A stretch of 64,000 bases of DNA from Nostoc edaphicum CCNP1411 (GTDB taxonomy: Bacteria > Cyanobacteriota > Cyanobacteriia > Cyanobacteriales > Nostocaceae). Shown in pieces: positions 9,792 to 18,994 of this stretch. How positions within the stretch are numbered: position 1 is the stretch's first letter; each line of letters begins with the position of its first letter. A program made the position numbers and the translations under genes. The notes under the pieces are model-generated. The model was not told where the DNA came from. It did not search any database and worked only from the letters and a program-made list of their open reading frames with translations. The stretch spans positions 4,774,001 to 4,838,000 of the forward strand of contig NZ_CP054698.1 in assembly GCF_014023275.1 (NCBI RefSeq), written 5' to 3'.

Positions 9792-9995
9792 TTAAGCGAG
9801 GCGTTTAGCTTCTACTGTTTGAGGTAAATTTGCTGTATCTGGCAAATCACGAAATTCTAATTCCCAACCATTTGCTAGGGTGAGAATCTTGCCATCACTT
9901 CCATCAGTTTGTTTGACGACTTCTTCTTCTAGGTCTTTTTTAGCAACGTAAACTACTAAAGTGCCGGCATCATTCATCCGTAGCATTACTTTCAT
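9792..9995 (-). CDS. nifT: NifT
   Basis: A 67-residue protein ([20 protein letters not shown], then DLEEEVV...GWELEFRDLP) matching NifT/FixU. Its exact role in nitrogenase maturation is unknown; the family accompanies nifZ and nifV or nifK in many diazotrophs. I chose the ATG at 9995: a GAGG ribosome site lies 6 bases upstream and homologues begin MKVM. A TTG at 10007 is the alternative. The start lies inside the 3' end of nifZ, implying translational coupling. Last gene of the nifVZT cluster. Confidence 0.93.
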   Translation of the reverse strand: MKVMLRMNDAGTLVVYVAKKDLEEEVVKQTDGSDGKILTLANGWELEFRDLPDTANLPQTVEAKRLA

Positions 9996-10257
9996 GAGAT
10001 TCCTCAACCGATTCTAGTTCTTTTTTCTTGCAGCCGACGACAAACCCTGTTTCCAAGAAATGCACAGCATATATATAGGAAGTCTGCAAATATGTGCCTA
10101 TACTCGCTATGTAACCGATATCTCCCTTGTTTACCAAAACTTGGCCGACTTCCTTACCGGGAAAGGTACCATCGTTTTTTAGCAGTTTACGAACTCTGAC
10201 TTTTTCACCAATTTCAAAAGCGGGTGGCAAGTTTAGTTCTAATTCATCGCGTTGCAT
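9970..10257 (-). CDS. nifZ: NifZ
   Basis: A 95-residue NifZ protein, implicated in other diazotrophs in forming the second P-cluster of the MoFe protein. Recognisable parts are [40 protein letters not shown] and [19 protein letters not shown]. The ATG at 10257 falls 14 bases inside the nifV 3' end, and nifT starts within nifZ, so nifV-nifZ-nifT form one overlapping translational unit. Length and ends are normal for cyanobacterial NifZ. Confidence 0.94.
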   Translation of the reverse strand: MQRDELELNLPPAFEIGEKVRVRKLLKNDGTFPGKEVGQVLVNKGDIGYIASIGTYLQTSYIYAVHFLETGFVVGCKKKELESVEESHESNATDE

Positions 10258-11377
10258 GAGAGTACCTCTGTTCTCTGACCAAATTCAACAGTTCTTCTGT
10301 CGTCAAACTGCGTTTTTTCTGTACCGATTGATGGCGCACTGCGTCTAAAACAGATTGGGTTTCTTGAGAGTTCAAGAAAATTCCATGCTGTTCTAGCAAG
10401 TTAGCAACTAAATGCCGTCCAGAATGTTTACCTACTACTAAACGCCGTTCCCAACCGACTTCTTCGGGTGCAAATGGTTCATAAGTGATGGGATTTTGCA
10501 ATACCCCGTGAGCATGGATGCCAGATTCGTGAGCAAAGGTATTTTCGCCAACGATCGCTTTCCAGGGTGGTACATCGGCTCCTGATGCGGCTGCAACTAG
10601 TTGAGACAGTTCCAGCAAGCTGGGTGTGTCAATGCCCAAATCAACGCCGTAGATGCGTTTGATCGCCATGACTACTTCTTCTAATGCTGCATTTCCTGCC
10701 CGTTCACCCAATCCGTTGACTGTGGTATTCACTGATGAAGCTCCGGCTTTGATACCCGCAAGGGCGTTGGCAGTTGCCAGACCAAAATCATTATGCGTGT
10801 GGATTTCTAGGGGAATCGTCAACGCGGAAACCAGCCTTTGGACTTTGGTGTAGGTGGTGAAGGGGTCGAGAACTCCTACTGTGTCGCAGAAGCGGAAGCG
10901 GGATGCACCCCACTCTTGAGCATAAAGTGCTACATCTAAGAGGAAGTTTTCATCAGCCCTGGAAGAATCTTCTCCGCCGACTGCTACCCAAAGACCTTGA
11001 TCGAGGGCGAAGTGGATTGAGTCTTTGAGTTTTTGCAAACTTACTCGCCACTGACCATGAAATTTAGTGGCAATTTGGATACCAGAGACGGGAATGGCAA
11101 TATGCACCCGATTCAAACCACAGGCGATGGAAGCCTTGATATCTGAGATGACAGCGCGGTTCCAGCCCAAGAGTTTTGCTTGTAAACCTAAGTTAGAAAT
11201 TGCGGCGATCGCACGGGTTTCTTCGTCGCCCATTGCCGGTATACCCACTTCTAATTCCGGGATACCAATGGCATCGAGAAATTTAGCGATCGCAACTTTT
11301 TCTTCTAGGGTAAAAGCAACACCTGCTGCTTGTTCACCATCACGTAGTGTAGTGTCATTAATTATGATTTGATTCAT
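10244..11377 (-). CDS. nifV: Homocitrate synthase
   Basis: Condenses acetyl-CoA with 2-oxoglutarate to give homocitrate, the organic ligand of FeMo-cofactor. The 377 residues include the [13 protein letters not shown] start of the TIM-barrel active site, the metal-binding [16 protein letters not shown], and the ESGIHAHG block found in homocitrate and isopropylmalate synthases. The lack of a C-terminal leucine-regulatory domain and its position directly before nifZ-nifT favour NifV over LeuA. ATG start at 11377. First gene of the tight nifVZT unit; expression is probably tied to cysE and the small genes upstream. Confidence 0.96.
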   Translation of the reverse strand: MNQIIINDTTLRDGEQAAGVAFTLEEKVAIAKFLDAIGIPELEVGIPAMGDEETRAIAAISNLGLQAKLLGWNRAVISDIKASIACGLNRVHIAIPVSGIQIATKFHGQWRVSLQKLKDSIHFALDQGLWVAVGGEDSSRADENFLLDVALYAQEWGASRFRFCDTVGVLDPFTTYTKVQRLVSALTIPLEIHTHNDFGLATANALAGIKAGASSVNTTVNGLGERAGNAALEEVVMAIKRIYGVDLGIDTPSLLELSQLVAAASGADVPPWKAIVGENTFAHESGIHAHGVLQNPITYEPFAPEEVGWERRLVVGKHSGRHLVANLLEQHGIFLNSQETQSVLDAVRHQSVQKKRSLTTEELLNLVREQRYSHATR

Positions 11378-11550
11378 TGCAAATATCCCTCTCTTGGAAG
11401 TATTCTTAATATCCTTTCTCTCTACAATCCCTAGTGATGGTAAATGCTAAAAATATCACAATTCATAATGTAGGATACATGATCCTTAATTATTGCCCCA
11501 TTAGTAGCATCACATCTGTATGACAGGGAACTAAATCAATGTATAATTTA

Positions 11551-11667
11551 CTAATCGTTTTTACCGATGTCAGTTGAAATGTCTTCGAGTAGCAATGAGC
11601 TAATATAACTATTAGCAAATCCTGAACAAAGTAATACACAAAATCCAGCAATTAAGGATGTAATCAT
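11551..11667 (-). CDS. Possible 38-residue membrane miniprotein upstream of nifV
   Basis: An ATG at 11667 with GAGG 9 bases upstream opens MITSLIAGFCVLLCSGFANS and ends with a charged tail (EDISTDIGKND). The first 25 residues could form one membrane helix. It lies between nifV and the DUF2949 gene on the same strand. I do not recognise a family. The evidence is only the ribosome site, hydrophobic pattern and position, so it could be a chance frame. Confidence 0.3.
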   Translation of the reverse strand: MITSLIAGFCVLLCSGFANSYISSLLLEDISTDIGKND

Positions 11668-11748
11668 CTTCGTAACCTCATTTTTTCTAGAGCATTGGTG
11701 TGTAATTTAGGCAGGTAATGGGACTCAAAGCTGAAGGGTACAAATTAG

Positions 11749-11946
11749 CTAACTCTGGTCTGCTAGCCAATCAAAAATTTTTCCTAGCTGCTCCAAGTCA
11801 ACAAAACCATACTGCCAGAGGAGCATCGGTAGTGGGCCATTTTCTAATTCACGGTGTCGCAGAGCTACAGCAATATCAGCATTTGAAAGTTCAAGTTCAT
11901 TGTGCAAAAAATTGAGGAGTTTTATATCTCTATTACGAGTCGCCAT
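11749..11946 (-). CDS. DUF2949-family small protein
   Basis: A 65-residue protein (MATRNRDIKLLNFLHNELEL, then ADIAVALRHRELENGPLPMLLWQYGFV, then LEQLGKIFDWL) of a cyanobacterial family I recognise as DUF2949; function unknown. It sits between cysE and nifV, a position occupied by small genes in other heterocystous cyanobacteria. It has no cysteine or membrane segment and is likely soluble and helical. A plus-strand frame over the same bases is a shadow. Confidence 0.75.
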   Translation of the reverse strand: MATRNRDIKLLNFLHNELELSNADIAVALRHRELENGPLPMLLWQYGFVDLEQLGKIFDWLADQS

Positions 11947-12248
11947 AATCGAACTTTCAATTTCTTAATTTGGGAAAAGGTTAAAAATAAGAAACTCCAA
12001 TCTTTGTTTGAGAATTTCGTATTTTTAATTGTTGCTATATGTCAGGGAAATTTCAGATTTAGTAGACTATACAAAATCTAAACCCCATCTAATCCATCTC
12101 AGTCTGCAACAAATTCTGCTAGCGGACAGTAGCTTCAACTTCTAAACCTATTCGAGCTTTGTGCATCTATGAACAAAAAGGATAAAGTCCAGTACTTGCG
12201 TCATGAATTCAAGATTAATCGTCTCTGAATTAGGTCTTTTTGAAATAA
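11947..12248. other. Intergenic, nothing recognised
   Basis: Low-GC spacer between the DUF2949 gene and the 76-residue gene. No RNA, repeat or coding signal recognised. Confidence 0.4.
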
Positions 12249-12479
12249 TCATGACTCATCACTGTAATGCCAGCAACGCTCTAGCCACTCTAATAATTCG
12301 TGACGACAAGCAAGAAGTTGCATAACTGTACTACGAATTAGAATTACTTCTAGCAAATTGTTCACTTGCACCCGTAAAGAACCATCAGGGGGACAAGAGC
12401 AATTAATTTTTAACTCTTGCAATCGGTGATAGATTCGCCAGCGATCGCTCAAAGGAATCTGCAAAATGTGATTTGTCAT
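12249..12479 (-). CDS. Conserved small protein of the nif neighbourhood
   Basis: A 76-residue protein beginning MTNHILQIPLSDRWRIYHRL and containing NCSCPPDGSLRVQVNNLLEV and an acidic, aromatic C-terminus. I recognise it only as a small conserved type found beside cysE/nifV in heterocystous cyanobacteria; function unknown. ATG at 12479. It is separated from cysE by 66 bases of heptamer-like repeats. The CSC pair near residue 28 might bind metal, but nothing else supports that. Confidence 0.65.
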   Translation of the reverse strand: MTNHILQIPLSDRWRIYHRLQELKINCSCPPDGSLRVQVNNLLEVILIRSTVMQLLACRHELLEWLERCWHYSDES

Positions 12480-12545
12480 TTGTCCTTTGTCCTTTGTCAG
12501 TTGTCATTTGTCAGTTGTCCTTTGTCATTTGCAAATGACCAATGA
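12480..12545. repeat. Heptamer repeat spacer (tgtcctt/tgtcatt/tgtcagt)
   Basis: Degenerate 7-base words tgtcNtt/agt repeat across the cysE-downstream spacer, the same class as the repeats in other nif spacers. Confidence 0.7.
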
Positions 12546-13289
12546 CTAATGACTCTTGACTTTTAAAGTTTGCAGTTGTTTTTCGAGTTGCTCGATGCGC
12601 GAGAGCAAAGAACGAATCACGGTTGCTTCCACATCGGGTAGCTTTCCATGTTCTAAGGGAGAAAGGCTGACGCCGCTTTCGTTGCGAGAAATGATTCGGC
12701 CGGGAATTCCCACAACTGTGGAGTCGCTGGGGACATTTTGTAAGACAATGGAACCTGCACCAATACGGACGCGATCGCCAATTTGCAGATTACCCAAAAC
12801 TTTTGCACCCGCTCCAATCACTGCATTTTTGCCGACTGTGGGATGACGCTTACCAGTTTCTTTACCAGTTCCGCCAAGGGTAACGCCCTGGTAAATCAGT
12901 GTGTAGTCGCCGACGATCGCAGTTTCGCCAATAACTACTCCCATTCCGTGGTCGATAAACACGCCTTGTCCAATCTCTGCACCTGGGTGAATTTCAATAC
13001 CGGTCAAAAATCGCCCCAAATGAGAAATTAAACGGGGGATAAAACCGACTCCTCGACCATGTAACCAGTGAGCAAGACGATGCAAACATAGCGCGTGCAA
13101 TCCAGGGTAGCAAAACACCACTTCTAGCCAATTCCGGGCGGCTGGATCGCGCTCAAAAATAATGCGAAAATCACTCAATAATGGCTCAAAAAAAACGCCA
13201 GAGAGGAGATTTTTCAGCATGGATGTATGGGCAGAATCCTGCGTTTTGGTACTTGGGGGATTGCTAATACTGTCTAAAGACTGTTGCAT
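12546..13289 (-). CDS. cysE: Serine O-acetyltransferase (NifP-type)
   Basis: Makes O-acetylserine for cysteine synthesis. The nif-linked copy (nifP) is thought to supply cysteine sulphur for Fe-S cluster and cofactor assembly via NifS. The 247 residues hold the SAT N-terminal helices and a left-handed beta-helix of hexapeptide repeats from about residue 95 ([43 protein letters not shown]). ATG at 13289. The upstream region carries the box array shared with nifB, supporting nif co-regulation. The C-terminal 40 residues are charged and probably a coiled coil. nifP would be an equally good name. Confidence 0.93.
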   Translation of the reverse strand: MQQSLDSISNPPSTKTQDSAHTSMLKNLLSGVFFEPLLSDFRIIFERDPAARNWLEVVFCYPGLHALCLHRLAHWLHGRGVGFIPRLISHLGRFLTGIEIHPGAEIGQGVFIDHGMGVVIGETAIVGDYTLIYQGVTLGGTGKETGKRHPTVGKNAVIGAGAKVLGNLQIGDRVRIGAGSIVLQNVPSDSTVVGIPGRIISRNESGVSLSPLEHGKLPDVEATVIRSLLSRIEQLEKQLQTLKVKSH

Positions 13290-13380
13290 CGGTAATGTCT
13301 ATCTGGTAAAAGAGTCATCTGCTATTTTTATGCTTATATCAGGTGACATCCAACTCGATACAAAACCCAATGCTGATTGG

Positions 13381-13411
13381 ATTTATTGGATTGATTAAGG
13401 TTGTACTCAAA
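13381..13411 (-). promoter_or_regulatory. Core promoter-like element of cysE, shared with nifB
   Basis: On the gene strand this reads TTTGAGTACA, 9 bases, then AATCCAATAAAT, ending 91 bases before the cysE ATG. The identical pattern with identical 31-bp length lies upstream of nifB at 32681-32711. TTGAGT and AATAAA are separated by 17 bases, so it can serve as a -35/-10 pair. Confidence 0.65.
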
Positions 13412-13457
13412 CGCCGAAACCCCGACTCCAGATAAACTTAAAATTTATCTTGGGGTA

Positions 13458-13507
13458 GGGGTGCTAGTATTTAATGATGGGGGTACTAGTATTTTTGGGG
13501 CAGGGGT
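13458..13507 (-). promoter_or_regulatory. Triple CTAGNACCCC-type box array upstream of cysE
   Basis: On the gene strand, ACTAGCACCCC (13468-13458) and ACTAGTACCCC (13490-13480) lie 22 bases apart, with a third, weaker AACCCC near 13503-13508 at about 23 bases. The same boxes recur upstream of nifB at an exact 22-base period. This is likely an activator site. CnfR (PatB) is the best candidate from what is known of nifB and nifP control in cyanobacteria, but the binding is inferred. Confidence 0.65.
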
Positions 13508-13739
13508 TAAGAATTTCTGTTCACGCTACAAGAAACTTTACCCGTAAGCATTTGCTAAGATTTTATCAAGATATTTTGCAATATATTAAGCTGTACTCAG
13601 ATGCACTCAAATAAGAGTTAGATGAGACTACAAATCAATATTCTGTATCTCCTATTACTATTAGTATCTTATTATTTGGATAGGCGAAAGAGAGGTTTCT
13701 TTATTTTCTTTTAGGATTTGCTGTCTGTATGTATGTATA

Positions 13740-14870
13740 GGACTAATATTTGATTTCTGAAAAAGCTCCGTACATTTGAAGAGTCGCAAAATCAAAGGTA
13801 GTGTGCCGGATAAACCACTCAAACATCCATTTGAGATGTGAGAACGAAGGAATCAAGGCACAGAAACGCCGCACCCAGGTTTTAGCTTGTAACCAAATAT
13901 CCTCAATTGGATTTTGTGACGGGCAATTAGGAGCAAAGCGGACGCAGTGAATTTTCCACTCCTCTTGAGACAAATCTTGGTTTACCTCGCCTAAAAAGTT
14001 TTGAACCAGATGTGAACGATGGTAAGAAGCACCATCCCAAAAAAGAAGTAATCTTTGATTGGGGGACTGATCTAATAAATAACGTAGATAATCAATTGTA
14101 TTTTCTGAGTTACCTGCGTTATACGCTTTTAGTAGTAAGCTTCCCTCCAGATAGTCAACTGCCCCGTAGTATGTCTGTTTGTCTCGTATATTAACAACTC
14201 TCACTGCTATTTCTTGGTCAGTTTTTCCCCAGACATACCCACTTAAATCTCCCCACATTAAATGACACTCATCAAGCAGCAATACTCTCAACTTTCCTTC
14301 TTCAATTTCCTGCCGATGCCTTGCCAATAGTGTTTCAATCTCTTTTTTTTTTGCAGCAACAGCGTCCTCGTCAGCTTTTGGATTTAAAGAAGTAGTTTTC
14401 TTCCAACTAATTCCTGCCGCATCAAATAAGTCATAATAGCTCCGCTTTGACTCATAAGTTACATCATATTCAAAAGCCAATTTATATTCGAGTTCACCAA
14501 GTTCCCAACATTCTTTTGTTTGCAACCAACTTAAAACTTCTTCTCGTTGTTGAGCAGTTAAGTAACTTTTTTTTCCCTTGTGGTTCAGGCGCAGTCCCGA
14601 AATTCCATCTTCCTCATAAGCTTGCTTCCAGCTTGTTATCGAACCCAGTGACACATCTAAAATTGTTTGAATTTCCTCATACTTGTAGCCTTGATAAACC
14701 AATTTGACTGCCAACGCTTTCCTCACCTCACGCGCATCTGGGCGATCATCTATAAATTCTTGTAGTTCTGCGATCGCGGCTTGTAGATGCTGGTTTATCA
14801 TTGTTAGCTATTAGACAAATATTCTGTCCGTATTATCTCGTAGTTTTTTTCAGAAATCAAATATGATTCC
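13740..14870 (-). mobile_element. IS630-family element (IS-B), copy 1, 1131 bp, intact
   Basis: Inverted ends ggactaatatttgatttctg and cagaaatcaaatatgattcc, flanked by TA (13738-13739 and 14871-14872). A copy of the same length and the same transposase, in the same orientation, lies at 30883-32013, indicating recent activity. The two copies bracket the 14.9-30.9-kb accessory region. Confidence 0.95.
13743..14801 (-). CDS. IS630-family transposase (IS-B copy 1)
   Basis: Full-length 352-residue DDE transposase. The N-terminal half has two helix-turn-helix segments (YKYEEIQTILDVSLGSITSW) and a linker with LRLNHKGKKSYLTAQQREEV. The catalytic domain shows LRVLLLDECHLMW (first Asp), RLLLFWDGASYHRS (second Asp) and FAPNCPSQNPIEDIWLQAK (Glu). 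The single frame is uninterrupted, unlike the other IS630 types here, and the protein is identical in the copy at 30886-31944, so this element is probably still functional. Confidence 0.95.
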   Translation of the reverse strand: MINQHLQAAIAELQEFIDDRPDAREVRKALAVKLVYQGYKYEEIQTILDVSLGSITSWKQAYEEDGISGLRLNHKGKKSYLTAQQREEVLSWLQTKECWELGELEYKLAFEYDVTYESKRSYYDLFDAAGISWKKTTSLNPKADEDAVAAKKKEIETLLARHRQEIEEGKLRVLLLDECHLMWGDLSGYVWGKTDQEIAVRVVNIRDKQTYYGAVDYLEGSLLLKAYNAGNSENTIDYLRYLLDQSPNQRLLLFWDGASYHRSHLVQNFLGEVNQDLSQEEWKIHCVRFAPNCPSQNPIEDIWLQAKTWVRRFCALIPSFSHLKWMFEWFIRHTTFDFATLQMYGAFSEIKY

Positions 14871-15389
14871 TATATACGTTTCCAAATATAGCTATAGCTC
14901 ATAGTGAATATCTTATTATATAGATGTGTTGAAGGAAAGCATTGTACTTTTGTAAATATAGGAATCCGATTTGATTTTCTAGCTACCGTTTACACATATC
15001 TTTATACACAATGCAAAACATAGTAAGATCCCCCTAAATCCCCCTTTTTAAGGGGGACTTTGAGAATTTTTTGCCCCTCCTTTTTAAGGCTACGGTGTAC
15101 ACACAAGTCTGAAGTAGTTTACTCACCTGGTTTATGCGTCAGTTTTACCCCACCCTAACCCTCCCCTTGCAAAGGGGAGGGAACAAGATTTTCCGGTTTC
15201 CCTCCTTTACAAGGGGGGATTAAGGGGGGTAATTCAACTTGTGTATACACGCTTTTTAAGGGAGGTTGAGGGGATCAAAAGGCTGTGGGGCAATTCTCAA
15301 TACTTGTGTGTACACCGTAGCTCCTAAAAGGAGAGAGGAATGGAAGTGAGGTCAAAATTGTACTTCACGCTTATCGAGAACCGCTATAA
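14871..15389. other. Intergenic, built of nested palindromic repeats
   Basis: No gene is seen. The stretch between IS-B and the IS701 element contains tgc/ccccctttttaaggggg-type palindromes, the 231-bp inverted-repeat unit at 15090-15320, and copies of the ctctcctaaaaggagag repeat. It appears to be a landing zone for small repeats. Confidence 0.6.
15090..15320. repeat. MITE-like unit with 19-bp terminal inverted repeats
   Basis: ctacggtgtacacacaagt (15090-15108) is matched by its exact reverse complement at 15302-15320. The unit interrupts what looks like a ctccttttta...taaaaggag palindrome, and a related internal copy (acttgtgtatacacgc) lies near 15236. It carries no frame. It is probably a non-autonomous element, but no matching transposase is in the window. 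Confidence 0.55.
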
Positions 15390-16781
15390 CCCTGTTTTGT
15401 CACTCTGGCAGTAGTATAATAAGGTACAAACGCTAGAACCAAGACACAGAGTATGGTACAGCCTCGTCCAGCCGCACCAACAGTAAAATTCGTGGACGAA
15501 TATTGCCAATGGTATAAAAGCCTGTTTCCAGATGTTAGGAGCTTCGAGGCTTTTAAATACCTTCATGTAGGGTGTATTTCTGAACTAAAACGGAAAACCC
15601 TACCAGAAATAGCAAAAATTGTAGGATTGGACAATCAGCAGGGTTTGCACCATTTTTTAACTACATCACCTTGGGATATAGAGAAGTTAAGAGCCTTGCG
15701 ATTAGAGCTAATTTTACAAGTTCTAAAAGGTAGACCAATCATTCTAATTATTGATGAGACAGGAGATAAAAAAGAAAGGGAATAAGACAGATTATGTGAA
15801 ACGACAGTACATAGGTAATTTGGGTAAAGTAGAAAATGGAATTGTAGCAGTCACGGCGTATGGTGTATTCTGTGGGATGACTTTTCCATTACTGTTTGAA
15901 GTATACAAGCCACGCGAAAGATTAAAGCCAGGGGATAAATATCTTACGAAGCCTCAAATAGCAGCAATAATGATGAAAAAAGCTAGAGTTGATGGGTTTT
16001 AAATTCAACCTAGTACTAGCAGATAGCTTATATGGTGAGAGTAGTGCTAATTTCATATCTATATTAGACGATCTGGGGTTAAATTATCTAGTGGCGATTC
16101 GCTCAAACCATTCTGTAGAGCTACTTCCTAGACAACATACTCAATATTTAAAGTGGCATAAGTTTAAAAGAGTATTCTCTAACTTGAGTAGTGAGAATCG
16201 GTTTATTAGGGAAATAATTCATGGTAAACGACAAGAAAAAAAGGTATTGGCAGATTACTACTGACATTGAGAAATTACCCGGTAACACTACTTGGTATGT
16301 GATGAGTAAATACGCAGACCTTACACCAAGAGATGTTGGTAACTTTTATGGGTTAAGAACTTGGGTTGAATATGGCTTGAAGCAAAGTAAGAATGAATTA
16401 GGTTGGGCAGATTATCGGCTGACTCATTATGCGGATATTGAACGCTGGTGGGAGATTGTTTGTAGTAGCTACTTAATGGTGAGTCTACACTCTGAACAAA
16501 TGCAGTCTTCTCCACCAAAGTCTCCATCAAAATTGGCTGCTCATCCTTGGTGGGATGATGGGAAGGGTTGGAAGAACATTCTTAACAATCTCCGTTTAAT
16601 AATTCAACCTTTTACTTTATTTAACCTAATATATCCCTGGTTGACAGTTTTTCCTATTCCCCAATTGTCTTTGGGTTTTTCGAAACTTCAATCTATTATT
16701 TATAACCTCACCAGTTCAATATTTATTTTCCTGTCTCACCCTGATTTCTACTTTTCCTCTGCCTAGAGTGACAAAACAGGG
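15390..16781 (+). mobile_element. IS701-family element, 1392 bp, transposase frameshifted
   Basis: Perfect 17-bp inverted ends (ccctgttttgtcactct) at 15390-15406 and 16765-16781, flanked by the 4-bp direct repeat ATAA (15386-15389 and 16782-16785), the duplication size expected for IS701. It carries one transposase gene in three extra pieces. Confidence 0.93.
15453..16766 (+). pseudogene. IS701-family transposase with three frameshifts
   Basis: The conceptual protein starts MVQPRPAAPTVKFVDEYCQW and includes ILIIDETGDKKKGNKTDYV (first catalytic Asp), FNLVLADSLYGESSANF (second Asp) and a C-terminal YGLRTWVEYGLKQSKNELG, the Glu-containing block. Three single-base insertions split it, all in homopolymers: an A-run near 15769-15774, a T-run near 15997-16000, and an A-run near 16235-16241. 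Removing one base at each gives a continuous frame of about 435 residues. The element is likely dead unless complemented. Confidence 0.9.
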
Positions 16782-16909
16782 ATAAGAACTAACTTTGGCT
16801 ACTTTTATGATTTTTTCAATTGTTCTAAATAAACAGCAACCCACATCATAATGCTGTTACATCTTTGTTAAGAATAGTTACAGCTTCTTAACACAAGGGC
16901 ATATTTCTT

Positions 16910-18256
16910 ATGGCAGTTGGAATTAATAAGAATGCACCACATCAAGTTGTAATCATTGGTGGCGGTTTTGGTGGACTGTATGCAGCAAAGGGTCTGAATG
17001 CAGCGAATGTAAATGTTACTCTCATTGATAAACGCAACTTTCACCTATTTCAGCCGCTTTTATATCAAGTTGCCACAGGTACATTATCACCTTCTGATAT
17101 CTCTGCACCATTGCGATCTGTATTCAGCAAAAGCAAGAATACAAAGGTGTTGTTGGGAGAAGTAAGTGAGATTGATCCAAAAGCACAACAAGTTATTTTG
17201 GGTGATGAAATAGTACCTTATGATACTTTAATTGTTGCCACAGGTGCGAACCATTCCTATTTTGGTAAGGATCATTGGGAAGAAGTTGCTCCTGGCTTGA
17301 AAACTGTGGAAGATGCGATAGAAATGCGTCGCCGGATATTTGGCGCATTTGAAGCAGCAGAGAAAGAAACTGATCCTGAAAAACGCCGTGCTTGGTTGAG
17401 TTTTGTGATTGTGGGGGGTGGCCCGACTGGTGTAGAATTAGCGGGTGCGATCGCAGAATTGGCATACAAAACTCTCAAAGAAGATTTCCGCAGCATCGAC
17501 ACCTCAGAAACGAGAATTTTACTATTACAAGGTGGCCCTCGCATCCTCCCACACATGGTTCCAGAGTTATCGGCATCAGCAGCAGAATCTTTGCAAACGT
17601 TGGGTGTAGAACTCCACACTCACACCAGGGTGACAAATATTGAAGGTGATATTGTTACTTTCAAGCAAGACAATGAATTTACAGAAATTGCCTCAAAAAC
17701 TATCTTGTGGGCAGCAGGTGTCCAAGGTTCCCCAATGGGGAAAGTCTTAGCAGAAACTACAGGTGTAGAGCGCGATTACTCTGGGCGTGTAATTGTAGAA
17801 CCTGACTTGTCTATCGAGGGTTATGACAACATTTTCGTAATTGGAGATTTAGCCAACTTCTCCCATCAAGATGCTAAACCTTTACCTGGTGTCGCACCTG
17901 TAGCTAAACAACAAGGAGAGTATGTAGGTAAACTAATTCGACGACGGCTTCAAGGTAAGACTTTGCCACAATTCCATTACAACGATGTGGGTAGTTTGGC
18001 GATGATTGGGCAAAATTTAGCTGTTGTAGATTTAAGCTTAATCAAACTCACAGGTTTCATTGCTTGGGCATTTTGGCTACTAGTTCACATCTACTTCTTA
18101 ATCGAGTTTGACACTAAATTACTAGTAGTATTTCAGTGGGCGTGGAATTATATCACTCGTAATCGTCGCTCTAGATTGATTACAGGTAGAGAAGCTTTTG
18201 TAGAACCAAAAACTGTTAACGATAGGGTGCAAGAGCCTTCTGTGACATCTCCGTAA
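16910..18256 (+). CDS. ndbA: Type II NADH dehydrogenase (NDH-2)
   Basis: Single-subunit, non-proton-pumping NAD(P)H:quinone oxidoreductase, peripheral on the thylakoid or cytoplasmic membrane. The 448 residues show an FAD site at the N-terminus (VVIIGGGFGGLYAAKGL), FHLFQPLLYQVATG, an NAD(P)H site (FVIVGGGPTGVELAG), the second FAD motif (IFVIGDLANF), and a hydrophobic C-terminus (LTGFIAWAFWLLVHIYFL) as a membrane anchor. ATG at 16910. It stands alone after the IS701 element. Cyanobacteria have several Ndb paralogues, so the letter is tentative. Respiratory or redox-balancing role inferred from the family. Confidence 0.85.
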   Translation: MAVGINKNAPHQVVIIGGGFGGLYAAKGLNAANVNVTLIDKRNFHLFQPLLYQVATGTLSPSDISAPLRSVFSKSKNTKVLLGEVSEIDPKAQQVILGDEIVPYDTLIVATGANHSYFGKDHWEEVAPGLKTVEDAIEMRRRIFGAFEAAEKETDPEKRRAWLSFVIVGGGPTGVELAGAIAELAYKTLKEDFRSIDTSETRILLLQGGPRILPHMVPELSASAAESLQTLGVELHTHTRVTNIEGDIVTFKQDNEFTEIASKTILWAAGVQGSPMGKVLAETTGVERDYSGRVIVEPDLSIEGYDNIFVIGDLANFSHQDAKPLPGVAPVAKQQGEYVGKLIRRRLQGKTLPQFHYNDVGSLAMIGQNLAVVDLSLIKLTGFIAWAFWLLVHIYFLIEFDTKLLVVFQWAWNYITRNRRSRLITGREAFVEPKTVNDRVQEPSVTSP

Positions 18257-18755
18257 CTTCTCCGTAACTTCAGGTATCACAGCTTAGTTAACGTGTGTAG
18301 TGGCAAATCTTGGGCAAAGATTTGCTGTTCCAGGAAAAGAATATGGGGATGAAATACCGCCCTCAGCAATTTTGGCAATTTGGCATATCATGACTTCGAG
18401 TTGCAGTTTTAATGGAGATATCAACACAAAGGGACAGTAAAGAAGTTGTACGAGGGATAAGGTAAAACTTTCCGCTTCTAGAGTCCCAGCTATGCCAGTT
18501 GTCAAATGAGTGCTGTAGAATAGCTCTACATCATTGATACAGCGCTTAACAGAGTTCATTTCCCGCTCTGCAACTGGCTAGAAATCAACAAAACCAAATA
18601 TAGCGGTTCTGATTTTGATGCAATACACTTTGACCTCTCTCCAAACCTCTCTCCTAAAAGGAGAGAGGCTTTGAATTATACTCCCCTTCCCTTGTAGGGA
18701 AGGGGTTGGGGGTTAGGTCTGTATTGTACTTAATAAAGAAGCTTCATAATTGCTT
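18257..18755. other. Intergenic with a palindromic repeat block
   Basis: From about 18633 to 18718 this holds the composite repeat ctctcctaaaaggagagag followed by ccccttcccttgtagggaagggg, also found in diverged form at 26531-26616. A 91-residue minus frame at 18284-18559 has no recognisable features and was not called. Confidence 0.5.
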
Positions 18756-18763
18756 ATGAGCCA

Positions 18764-18994
18764 ATTAATGGAGTTCAAAGACTCATTAATGAGTATCAAA
18801 GACTCATTAATGGAGTTCAAAGACTCATTAATGGAGTTCAAAGACTCATTAATGAGTATCAAAGCCTCATTAATGAGTATCAAAGCCTCATTAATGGAGT
18901 TCAAAGACTCATTAATGAGTATCAAAGCCTCATTAATGGAGTTCAAAGCTTCATTAATGGAGTTCAAAGCCTCATTAATGAGTATCAAAGACTC
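18764..18994. repeat. Eleven 21-bp tandem repeats in two alternating types, open on both strands
   Basis: Eleven exact-length units, all starting attaatg and ending (a/c)(c/t)tc, in two types: A (core gagttcaaag preceded by g) and B (core agtatcaaag). The order is A B A A B B A B A A B. Since 21 is seven codons, the plus frame (ATG 18756 to 19052) reads as heptads LMEFKDS/LMSIKDS, and the minus frame (TTG 18988 to 18713) reads as SINEALN/LINEALI heptads; both look like amphipathic coiled coils. The minus frame begins 5 bases after the stop of the 158-residue gene. Neither start has a clear ribosome site, so coding is unproven. Confidence 0.9.

Noticed and set aside
10653..11372. Plus-strand frames over nifV
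   Set aside because: Shadows of the nifV coding strand.
18284..18559. 91-residue minus-strand frame downstream of ndbA
   Set aside because: No domain, ribosome site or partner; composition looks like an out-of-frame intergenic read.
18764..18994. Possible CRISPR array
   Set aside because: Units are directly adjacent with no unique spacers and no cas genes; it is a plain tandem repeat.
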